A stretch of DNA of 8,083 nt, from positions 1 to 8,083 of the forward strand of contig CAKTEB010000093.1 in assembly GCA_934546685.1 (NCBI GenBank), in the 5' to 3' direction. This DNA is from an uncultured Oscillospiraceae bacterium (GTDB lineage: Bacteria; Bacillota; Clostridia; Oscillospirales; Oscillospiraceae). Under the pieces are notes generated by a model, which ran no database searches, had not been told where the DNA came from, and saw only the letters and a program-made list of their open reading frames with translations. How positions within the stretch are numbered: the first letter of the stretch is position 1; every line of letters begins with the position of its first letter. Positions 1 through 4,939 of this stretch are shown piece after piece. Made by a program: the position numbers and the translations under genes.

Positions 1-764
1 ATTCCGACGGCACCGTTACCTATACCAGGCTGGAGGGCCGCATCGTATTCGATCATGTGGACTTCTCCTATACCCCGGATAAGGAGATCCTCCACGATAT
101 CACCCTCTATGCCGAGCCGGGACAGAAGGTGGCCTTTGTGGGCGCCACCGGCGCGGGCAAGACTACCATCACCAATCTGATCAACCGCTTTTACGATATT
201 GCGGACGGCAAGATCCGCTATGACGGCATCAATATCAACAAGATCCGCAAGGACGATCTCCGCCGGTCCCTGGGCATCGTGCTTCAGGACGTGAACCTCT
301 TTACCGGCACCGTCATGGAGAATCTCCGGTACGGAAACCGCAACGCCACCGACGAGGAGTGCATTGCCGCCGCCAAGCTGGCCAACGCCGACGGCTTTAT
401 TCGGATGCTGCCCCAGGGCTACGACACCGTGCTCAAGGGCGACGGCAGCGGCCTGTCCCAGGGCCAGCGGCAGCTCATCTCTATTGCGCGGGCCGCCGTG
501 GCGGATCCGCCGGTGATGATCCTGGACGAGGCCACCTCCTCCATCGACACCCGTACCGAGGCGCTGGTGCAGAACGGCATGGATAAGCTCATGGAGGGCC
601 GCACGGTATTTGTCATCGCCCATCGGCTTTCCACCGTGCAGAACTCTGACGTTATCATGGTGCTGGATCACGGACGGATCATCGAGCGCGGAAGCCATGA
701 GGATCTGATCGCGGAAAAGGGCACCTATTATCAGCTGTACACCGGTGCGTTTGAGCTGGAGTAA
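1..764 (+). CDS. ABC exporter ATPase domain (5' truncated by window)
   Basis: This is the C-terminal nucleotide-binding domain of an ABC transporter, most likely a multidrug/lipid-type exporter half with the membrane domain lying outside the window. The open frame runs from base 3 with no start, so the gene begins upstream. Seen in order: an A-loop region (FSYTPDKEIL), Walker A GATGAGKTT at 141-167, the Q-loop Gln at 285, the signature LSQGQ at 453-467 (Gln instead of the usual Gly at position 3), Walker B VMILDEA with catalytic Glu at 528, a D-loop SSID, and the H-loop His at 621. All catalytic residues are present, so this half should hydrolyse ATP. The ending (GRIIERGSHEDLI, then YYQLYTGAFELE) is typical of membrane-fused exporter subunits, and the linker before the domain (LEGRIVFDHV) also fits a fused permease-ATPase. 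Known exporters of this kind are often heterodimers encoded by two adjacent genes; a partner could lie just upstream but is not visible. The substrate cannot be told. The gene ends at a strong terminator. Confidence 0.93.
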   Translation, partial: SDGTVTYTRLEGRIVFDHVDFSYTPDKEILHDITLYAEPGQKVAFVGATGAGKTTITNLINRFYDIADGKIRYDGININKIRKDDLRRSLGIVLQDVNLFTGTVMENLRYGNRNATDEECIAAAKLANADGFIRMLPQGYDTVLKGDGSGLSQGQRQLISIARAAVADPPVMILDEATSSIDTRTEALVQNGMDKLMEGRTVFVIAHRLSTVQNSDVIMVLDHGRIIERGSHEDLIAEKGTYYQLYTGAFELE

Positions 765-788
765 GTGATAGAAGAAAGAATAACGCGC

Positions 789-824
789 AAGGGGCCGCCT
801 CGAGGATTTGAGGCGGCCCCTTTT
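789..824 (+). terminator. Rho-independent terminator after the ABC exporter gene
   Basis: A perfect 11-bp GC-rich stem (791-801 with 810-820, GGGGCCGCCTC/GAGGCGGCCCC) has an 8-base loop. It is extended by two A-T pairs (789-790 with 821-822) and followed by a short T run (821-824). It sits 25 bases after the ABC gene stop and before the methyltransferase promoter, so it separates the two transcription units. The T run is short, but the stem is very stable. Confidence 0.85.
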
Positions 825-839
825 GGGCAATGGATCCGA

Positions 840-868
840 TTGACAAGGTATGTCCAGAATGCTAGGAT
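840..868 (+). promoter_or_regulatory. Predicted sigma-70/SigA promoter of the methyltransferase gene
   Basis: A perfect -35 TTGACA (840-845) and a -10 TAGGAT (863-868) are separated by exactly 17 bases. A TG at 860-861, one base before the -10, makes it an extended -10 promoter. It lies directly downstream of the preceding terminator, and the expected start near 875 gives a leader of about 33 bases. No operator-like repeat is evident, so constitutive expression is plausible. Confidence 0.75.
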
Positions 869-893
869 GGATACAAAATCTCGAAATCACCGC

Positions 894-900
894 AAAGGAG
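894..900 (+). promoter_or_regulatory. Ribosome binding site that sets the methyltransferase start
   Basis: AAAGGAG lies 8 bases before the ATG at 909. The same frame is open back to a GTG at 765, but that longer version would translate through a transcription terminator and a promoter and has no comparable binding site. Confidence 0.8.
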
Positions 901-908
901 CCCTGCAA

Positions 909-1649
909 ATGTGGCATAATGAGTACGACAACGAGACGTTTTTTCAGGAATACGCAAAGATGTACCGGAGCCAGCATGGCCTGGAGGGAGCGGGGGAGTG
1001 GAGCCAGATAAAGCCTCTGTTTCCAGATCTGACGGGTAAGCGGGTATTGGATCTGGGCTGCGGTTACGGCTGGCACTGCAAATTCGCAGCGGAGCAGGGG
1101 GCCCGGGAGGTGCTGGGTATTGACCTCAGCGGAAAAATGCTGGAGGAGGCGAACCGGCGAAATCCGGATCCAAGGATCCAGTATCGGCTCTGCGGCATCC
1201 AGAGCTATGAATATCCAAGGGAGCGCTGGGACTGCGTGATCTCCAACCTGGCCCTCCACTATCTAGAGGATCTGGACTGGGTGTATGCGCGGGTCTATGA
1301 GACCCTGACTCCAGGGGGGACATTCTTGTTTAATATCGAGCATCCCAGCTTTACTGCCGGAGTCCATCAGGATTGGGTGTATGACCAGGACGGGAAGCCC
1401 CTGTACTGGCCCATCGACGACTATTATCTGCCAGGGGAGCGGGTCACCAATTTCCTGGGCTGTGAAGTGCGTAAGCAGCACCATACCCTGACCCAGATCC
1501 TGATGGGGCTTCTGAACCAGGGCTTCGTACTCCAAGCCGTAGAGGAGGCGGGCCCGCCGGAGCATATGATGGAGCTCCCCGGCATGAAGGACGAGCTCCG
1601 CCGCCCCATGATGCTGCTGGTAAAGGCGAAAAAGCCTGACGCGCGATAA
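909..1649 (+). CDS. Class I SAM-dependent methyltransferase (246 aa)
   Basis: Predicted to be a soluble cytoplasmic enzyme that transfers a methyl group from S-adenosylmethionine to an unknown acceptor, probably a small molecule. Motif I, the SAM-binding loop, is VLDLGCGYGWH at residues 46-56. Strand 2 ends in the acidic residue of GIDLS (70-74), which should contact the ribose. Motif IV-like WDCVISNLALHYLED is at 107-121, and the post-loop TPGGTFLFNIEHP at 134-146 is typical of the Methyltransf_11/25 group. The C-terminal third (about 147-246) carries aromatic and acidic residues (WPIDDYY) and probably forms the acceptor-binding cap. Length fits the small stand-alone methyltransferases common in Firmicutes. 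The ATG at 909 is chosen because of the AAAGGAG site 8 bases upstream and the promoter at 840-868. The gene appears monocistronic, and its 3' end faces that of the Crp/Fnr regulator with an 11-base gap. The acceptor, and so the role, cannot be inferred from context. Confidence 0.9.
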   Translation: MWHNEYDNETFFQEYAKMYRSQHGLEGAGEWSQIKPLFPDLTGKRVLDLGCGYGWHCKFAAEQGAREVLGIDLSGKMLEEANRRNPDPRIQYRLCGIQSYEYPRERWDCVISNLALHYLEDLDWVYARVYETLTPGGTFLFNIEHPSFTAGVHQDWVYDQDGKPLYWPIDDYYLPGERVTNFLGCEVRKQHHTLTQILMGLLNQGFVLQAVEEAGPPEHMMELPGMKDELRRPMMLLVKAKKPDAR

Positions 1650-1660
1650 AACGTCCCGGA

Positions 1661-2338
1661 TCAGGATGGCTGCCCGTCAATATTTAAGATAAATCGGCTC
1701 TTGCGGAACGCCAGCAGCCCCTCCTTCTGCATTTTTCCCAGCTCCGCGGACAGGCCGCTGCGCTCTACGCCCAGATAATCCGCTAGCTGCTGCCGGGAAA
1801 AGGGAATCTCGAATTCATAGGCCCCCTGGCGCTGAGCCTCGGCGGACAGGTAGGACAGGAGCTTTGCCCGGGTGGAACGCTGGCCCATGTGGGAGAGCTT
1901 CCCACCCAGGGCCAGATTTTTCTCGGCCAGCTCCCCCAGAAGATTCCGGAGGATGCGGCTGTGGTGGGCGCAGGCGGAGGGACACAGCGTTAGGATCCGC
2001 CGGACATTCAGAAACAGGACGGTCACCGGCGACGCCGCCATGACGCTGACGCTCAAAACCGCCCCTGGGGCGCAGGCAAAGGCCAGGGCAAAGCTCTGTC
2101 CCGGCCCTGCCTTGGAGAGAATGTTCCGGTTGCCCCAGACGTCCTCCTGAACCACCAGCACGCTGCCGGAGAGTACCAGACCGATGGAGTCGATCCTGTC
2201 CCCGGCGTGGAGCAGAAAGCAGTCCTTGGGGAACCGCTCCGTCCGGGCGGACAGACAGGTGAGCATGGACTGGAGCTCCTGCTCCGTCACCCCGGAAAAC
2301 AGCCGGGAGGTCTGTAAAATGGGTAAAAATTCTTGCAT
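1661..2338 (-). CDS. Crp/Fnr-family transcriptional regulator, likely controlling hcp (225 aa)
   Basis: A DNA-binding regulator with an N-terminal cNMP-binding-type beta-barrel sensor (about residues 12-115), a dimerisation helix (about 120-150), and a C-terminal winged helix-turn-helix of the HTH_Crp_2 type (about 155-220; recognition region SRQQLADYLGVERSGLSAEL at 181-200). The sensor lacks the glycine-glutamate/arginine phosphate cassette of true cAMP receptors. It also lacks the Fnr N-terminal cysteine cluster, so the signal is probably something else; known relatives next to hcp (HcpR-type) respond to nitrosative stress. Cysteines at 28, 40, 89, 119 and 123 could take part in sensing, but this is a guess. 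ATG at 2338 is chosen because AAGAGG lies 6 bases upstream (2345-2350 on the + strand). A longer frame reaching 2443 would run through both divergent promoters and the palindrome. It is divergent from hcp, and the shared gap carries a likely operator at 2353-2366. Confidence 0.9.
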   Translation of the reverse strand: MQEFLPILQTSRLFSGVTEQELQSMLTCLSARTERFPKDCFLLHAGDRIDSIGLVLSGSVLVVQEDVWGNRNILSKAGPGQSFALAFACAPGAVLSVSVMAASPVTVLFLNVRRILTLCPSACAHHSRILRNLLGELAEKNLALGGKLSHMGQRSTRAKLLSYLSAEAQRQGAYEFEIPFSRQQLADYLGVERSGLSAELGKMQKEGLLAFRKSRFILNIDGQPS

Positions 2339-2344
2339 GTTTTG

Positions 2345-2350
2345 CCTCTT
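2345..2350 (-). promoter_or_regulatory. Ribosome binding site of the Crp/Fnr regulator
   Basis: AAGAGG (read on the - strand) lies 6 bases before the ATG at 2338. It supports the short form of the protein over the upstream in-frame starts. Confidence 0.65.
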
Positions 2351-2352
2351 TC

Positions 2353-2366
2353 GTTGAAATTTCAAC
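2353..2366. promoter_or_regulatory. Perfect 14-bp palindrome, candidate operator for the Crp/Fnr regulator
   Basis: GTTGAAATTTCAAC is identical to its own reverse complement. It has TTGA/TCAA half-sites like those of the Crp/Fnr family, but with a 4-base centre rather than the 6 bases between TTGA and TCAA in the Fnr consensus. It abuts the hcp -35 (sharing base 2366), and its centre (2359.5) lies about 41.5 bases upstream of the expected hcp start near 2401, which is the class II activation position. It also lies between the proposed regulator promoter and the regulator's ribosome binding site, so binding there could repress the regulator. Binding is inferred, not shown. Confidence 0.65.
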
Positions 2367-2394
2367 CGACATCCATGGCCCATTGTACTATAAT
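2366..2394 (+). promoter_or_regulatory. Predicted hcp promoter
   Basis: A perfect -10 TATAAT (2389-2394) is preceded, with a 17-base spacer, by a weak -35 CCGACA (2366-2371; 4 of 6 match TTGACA). A strong -10 with a poor -35 next to a palindrome is the usual layout of an activator-dependent Crp/Fnr promoter. The expected transcription start is near 2401, giving a leader of about 58 bases. Confidence 0.7.
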
Positions 2395-2410
2395 GCAGAC
2401 ACAAACACAA
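2382..2410 (-). promoter_or_regulatory. Possible promoter of the Crp/Fnr regulator
   Basis: Read on the - strand, TTGTGT (2410-2405) and TACAAT (2387-2382) are separated by 17 bases. The -10 is one mismatch from consensus and the -35 matches three of six. It overlaps the hcp promoter on the other strand, so the two would compete. The expected start is near 2375, with the palindrome 10-20 bases downstream. Confidence 0.4.
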
Positions 2411-2445
2411 GGGCACGGCGGCATGGAACAAGCCCCGGCCCAAAT

Positions 2446-2450
2446 GGAGG
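2446..2450 (+). promoter_or_regulatory. Ribosome binding site that sets the hcp start
   Basis: GGAGG lies 8 bases before the ATG at 2459. The frame is open further upstream, to 2333, but that extension would include the palindrome and both promoters, and the Hcp family begins close to its first Cys pair, as it does with the 2459 start. Confidence 0.8.
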
Positions 2451-2458
2451 ACGTTTTT

Positions 2459-4054
2459 ATGGATTCACAGATGTTTTGCTTTCAGTGTGAGCAGACCGCC
2501 GGCTGCACCGGCTGCACCGGGGGACGGGGCGTGTGCGGCAAGACCGCCCAGGTGGCTGCGCTTCAGGATCAGCTCACTGGGGCGCTGATCGGTCTGGCCC
2601 GAACTATCGATGGCCGTCAGCCGGATCATGCCACCTGGAGGGTGCTCATCGAGGGGCTGTTCACCACGGTCACCAACGTGAATTTTAATGAGGAGACCAT
2701 CTGGGAGCAGCTCCGGCGGGTGCACGGGGAGAAGGAGCGGCTGGCCCCTGGCTGCGCTTCCTGTGCCGATCCCTGCGGCCGCAGCAACGACTATGATATG
2801 GCAGAGCTGTGGAATGCCCAAGAGGATATCCGCAGCCTGAAATCCCTGATCCTGTTCGGCGTCCGGGGGATGGCGGCCTATGCCCACCACGCCATGGTGC
2901 TGGGCTATACCGATGAGGACGTGAATTGGTTCCTGGCCAAGGCCCTGTTTGCGGTGGGCGAGGACTGGGAGATGGAGGATCTGCTGCCCGTCGTCATGGA
3001 GGTGGGCGAGCAGAATCTCCGGTGCATGGAGCTCCTGGATCGGGCCAACACCGAGACCTATGGGGATCCCGTGCCGGTGACGGTGCCCCTGACTGTGGAG
3101 CAGGGTCCCTTTATCGTCATCACCGGCCACGATCTCCACGATTTGAAGCTGCTGCTGGAGCAGACCCAGGGGAAGGGCATCAACATCTACACCCATGGGG
3201 AGATGCTGCCCGCCCACGGCTACCCGGAGCTCAAGAAGTATCCCCATCTCAAGGGCAACTTCGGTACTGCATGGCAGAACCAGCAGAAGGAGTTCGAGAA
3301 TCTGCCCGCGCCGATCCTCTTTACCACCAACTGTCTCATGCCGCCCAAGGCCAGCTATCGGGATCGGGTCTTTACCACCGCTCTGGTGTCCTACCCGGAG
3401 ATGGTGCACATCGGGGAGGACAAGGACTTCACGCCAGTGATCGAAAAGGCACTGGAGCTGGGCGGCTACCCGGAGAATAAGGCCTTTACCGGCATCAACG
3501 GCGGCAGCAGCGTTATGACCGGCTTTGCACGGAATGCGGTGCTGAGCGCGGCGGATCAGGTGGTAGAGGCGGTGAAGTCCGGGGCCATCCGGCACTTTTT
3601 CCTGGTGGGCGGATGCGACGGCGCACGGCCCGGGCGCAGCTACTACACCGAGTTTGTGAAGCAGACGCCCAAGGATACGGTGGTGCTGACCCTGGCCTGC
3701 GGCAAGTACCGCTTCAACGACCTGGAGCTGGGCTACATCGGCGGCCTGCCCCGTCTCATGGATATTGGCCAGTGCAACGACGCCTACAGCGCCATCCAGA
3801 TCGCTCTGGCCCTGGCGAATGCCTTTGGCTGCGGCGTCAACCAGCTGCCTCTGTCCATGGTGCTGTCTTGGTATGAGCAGAAGGCTGTGTGCATCCTGCT
3901 GACCCTGCTGCACCTGGGGATCAAGAACATCCGCCTGGGCCCCACGCTTCCGGCATTCCTGTCTCCCGGGGTGCTCCAGTATCTTGTCCAGAATTTCGGG
4001 ATCGCACCCATTACCACTCCGGAGGAGGATCTGAAGACTCTGCTGGGGGAGTAA
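2459..4054 (+). CDS. hcp: Hydroxylamine reductase / hybrid cluster protein (prismane), 531 aa
   Basis: A cytoplasmic iron-sulfur enzyme that reduces hydroxylamine in vitro; in bacteria it is tied to nitric oxide detoxification under anaerobic nitrosative stress. The N-terminal cubane cluster motif is C7-x2-C10-x8-C19-x6-C26, with an additional Cys16. The short first spacings are those of the class I proteins of strict anaerobes, not the longer enterobacterial type. The hybrid-cluster ligands can be assigned by motif: H224 (GHDLHD), E248 (THGEML), C292 (TTNCLMPP), C386 (GGCDGARPGRS, the likely persulfide Cys), C414 (LACGKYRF), C439 (GQCNDAY), E473 and K475 (WYEQK). Their spacing matches the ligand set I recall for the Desulfovibrio protein with a constant offset of 20-21 residues, so the enzyme looks complete and active. 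The three-helix N-terminal domain is full length. No hcr-type reductase gene follows, so electrons must come from another donor. The gene is divergent from a Crp/Fnr regulator and probably activated by it. Confidence 0.98.
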   Translation: MDSQMFCFQCEQTAGCTGCTGGRGVCGKTAQVAALQDQLTGALIGLARTIDGRQPDHATWRVLIEGLFTTVTNVNFNEETIWEQLRRVHGEKERLAPGCASCADPCGRSNDYDMAELWNAQEDIRSLKSLILFGVRGMAAYAHHAMVLGYTDEDVNWFLAKALFAVGEDWEMEDLLPVVMEVGEQNLRCMELLDRANTETYGDPVPVTVPLTVEQGPFIVITGHDLHDLKLLLEQTQGKGINIYTHGEMLPAHGYPELKKYPHLKGNFGTAWQNQQKEFENLPAPILFTTNCLMPPKASYRDRVFTTALVSYPEMVHIGEDKDFTPVIEKALELGGYPENKAFTGINGGSSVMTGFARNAVLSAADQVVEAVKSGAIRHFFLVGGCDGARPGRSYYTEFVKQTPKDTVVLTLACGKYRFNDLELGYIGGLPRLMDIGQCNDAYSAIQIALALANAFGCGVNQLPLSMVLSWYEQKAVCILLTLLHLGIKNIRLGPTLPAFLSPGVLQYLVQNFGIAPITTPEEDLKTLLGE

Positions 4055-4065
4055 ATACGGCATAA

Positions 4066-4102
4066 AAATAGCCCCGGCAATTTCGTTTAGAAATTGCCGG
4101 GG
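4066..4102 (-). terminator. Terminator of the XRE/TPR regulator gene, also between the convergent hcp 3' end
   Basis: A perfect 13-bp inverted repeat (4072-4084 with 4090-4102) has a 5-base loop. The T run follows on the - strand (CTATTTTTATG, + strand 4061-4071), so it is a canonical terminator for the regulator gene that ends at 4124. On the + strand, the hairpin is preceded by A residues but followed by GATTG, with no T run, so it would stop hcp transcripts only weakly, although it may protect their 3' end. Confidence 0.8.
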
Positions 4103-4123
4103 GATTGTGCGTTATAGAGAGTG

Positions 4124-4762
4124 TTACCAGAGTGCCTTGCCGTCGCCCAGCAGGATCAGCCGAATGTTTTGGTCAATTTCTTCCGCAGCCGGGTCAGCTT
4201 CAAGAATTGGCAGGACCGATTCCCGGCACTCACGGATGTGCGGCAGCTTGGCGGCGAGGGCTTTGGCCTTGGCGGTTCTTCCGCATTTGAAATAGAGAAA
4301 GCATAGGGCGGCACGAACCGACGATTTTTGAGGCTCATTGATGGAAATGGGCAGGGCCTGCTCCATCAGATCAATGGCTTCCTCGGACTTCCCTTGCAGC
4401 GCAAGGACTCCGGCAAGCCCCAGCATCATGCCCGGTTTATTGGGGTAGATGAGAAGTGAGTCCCGATAGAGCCGCTCTGCGGCGGCGTACTCGCCGGCAA
4501 GCTGCAAGGCGTTGGCTTGTTTGTGGATGCTGTAACGGGTTTCTGCGGCACGGATCGCATCCATTCCTATTAAAAGATCGATGCTGGTCTCAAAGATGTT
4601 GGCCAGCGCCGGAAGAAATGTGATATCCGGATAGGCCTCTCCGCGCTCCCATTTAGAAACGCTCTGCGGGGAGATGTGTAAAAAGTTCGCAATATTCTCC
4701 TGGGTGTAATTTTTCTGGATCCGGTATTTTCTCAAATTCTCTGCCAGGTATCGCATCTCCAT
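4124..4762 (-). CDS. XRE-family helix-turn-helix regulator with TPR-like C-terminus (212 aa)
   Basis: A predicted cytoplasmic DNA-binding regulator. Residues about 6-66 form a Cro/C1-type HTH, with the typical run YTQENIANFLHISPQSVSKW (19-38) followed by ERGEAYPDITFLPALANIF. The rest (about 75-180) is alpha-helical with TPR-like repeats: ALQLAGEYAAAERLYRDSLL near 85-104, LGLAGVLALQGKSEEAIDLM near 114-133, and a weaker third copy near 150-172 (LCFLYFKCGRTAKAKALAAK). Such C-termini commonly bind a protein or peptide signal, but nothing identifies it here. The ATG at 4762 has GGAGG 9 bases upstream (+ strand 4772-4776); a second in-frame ATG at 4756 is less well placed. The first half of the gene looks AT-richer than its neighbours by eye (about 40-50% GC in several 60-base rows, against about 65% in nearby LysR rows), which may hint at a different history. 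It is divergent from the LysR gene and convergent with hcp. Confidence 0.88.
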   Translation of the reverse strand: MEMRYLAENLRKYRIQKNYTQENIANFLHISPQSVSKWERGEAYPDITFLPALANIFETSIDLLIGMDAIRAAETRYSIHKQANALQLAGEYAAAERLYRDSLLIYPNKPGMMLGLAGVLALQGKSEEAIDLMEQALPISINEPQKSSVRAALCFLYFKCGRTAKAKALAAKLPHIRECRESVLPILEADPAAEEIDQNIRLILLGDGKALW

Positions 4763-4787
4763 AGAATTCCCCCTCCTTTTTGATGTT

Positions 4788-4815
4788 ATTATACCGGCTT
4801 TTCGGGAAAAGACAA
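4788..4815 (-). promoter_or_regulatory. Predicted promoter of the XRE/TPR regulator
   Basis: On the - strand, a perfect -10 TATAAT (4793-4788) lies 16 bases after TTGTCT (4815-4810), which matches the -35 consensus in its first three bases. The expected start is near 4781, leaving a leader of about 20 bases that contains the ribosome binding site. Confidence 0.6.
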
Positions 4816-4825
4816 TGACCGGTTC

Positions 4826-4842
4826 GTTGAGTCCGTCTCAAC
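4826..4842. repeat. Inverted repeat in the divergent regulator intergenic region
   Basis: GTTGAG (4826-4831) and CTCAAC (4837-4842) are perfect 6-bp arms around the 5 bases TCCGT. The repeat lies 11 bases upstream of the proposed -35 of the XRE/TPR gene and about 37 bases before the -35 of the LysR gene, which is a reasonable place for an operator. It is not followed by a T run and is too small for a terminator. Which regulator binds it, if any, is unknown. Confidence 0.45.
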
Positions 4843-4878
4843 AAAGAATAGCATCAGCAAAATCCACGGGGAAAACGA

Positions 4879-4907
4879 TTGTAAAATGCAAGATCTCCAT
4901 GTATAAT
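4879..4907 (+). promoter_or_regulatory. Predicted promoter of the LysR-type regulator
   Basis: A perfect -10 TATAAT (4902-4907) is preceded, with a 17-base spacer, by TTGTAA (4879-4884; 4 of 6 match the -35 consensus). The expected start is near 4914, about 26 bases before the ATG. Confidence 0.65.
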
Positions 4908-4912
4908 ATACA
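4900..4912. promoter_or_regulatory. Candidate LysR-type box (T-N11-A) over the LysR -10
   Basis: TGTATAATATACA is a 13-bp inverted repeat with perfect 6-bp arms around a central A, and it fits the T-N11-A form of LysR-family boxes. It covers the whole -10 of the LysR gene, so binding would block that promoter. The arms are simple AT sequence, and a -10 element by itself tends to look palindromic, so chance is a real alternative. Confidence 0.4.
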
Positions 4913-4939
4913 AGATGATTATATTATAGGGGGGATCAT

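Noticed and set aside
765..908. An N-terminal extension of 48 codons for the methyltransferase, from a GTG at 765
   Set aside because: It would span a strong terminator and a near-consensus promoter and lacks a good ribosome binding site; the SAM-binding fold is complete from the ATG at 909.
765..908. A riboswitch or small RNA in the ABC-methyltransferase gap
   Set aside because: The only strong structure is the ABC terminator; the predicted methyltransferase leader is only about 33 bases, too short for a known riboswitch.
2333..2458. N-terminal extension of hcp upstream of 2459, and the mirrored extension of the regulator up to 2443
   Set aside because: Both would translate the palindrome and the divergent promoters, and both genes have clear ribosome binding sites at the shorter starts.
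2501..2518. The tandem GGCTGCACC as a CRISPR-like or mobile repeat
   Set aside because: There are only two adjacent 9-base copies, in frame within the conserved hcp cluster motif; the translation explains them.
2465..4063. A 532-codon open frame on the - strand, antisense to almost all of hcp
   Set aside because: It mirrors the hcp frame in GC-rich DNA with biased codons, encodes a low-complexity His/Gln/Leu/Gly-rich product without recognisable domains, and hcp on the other strand is complete with all ligands.
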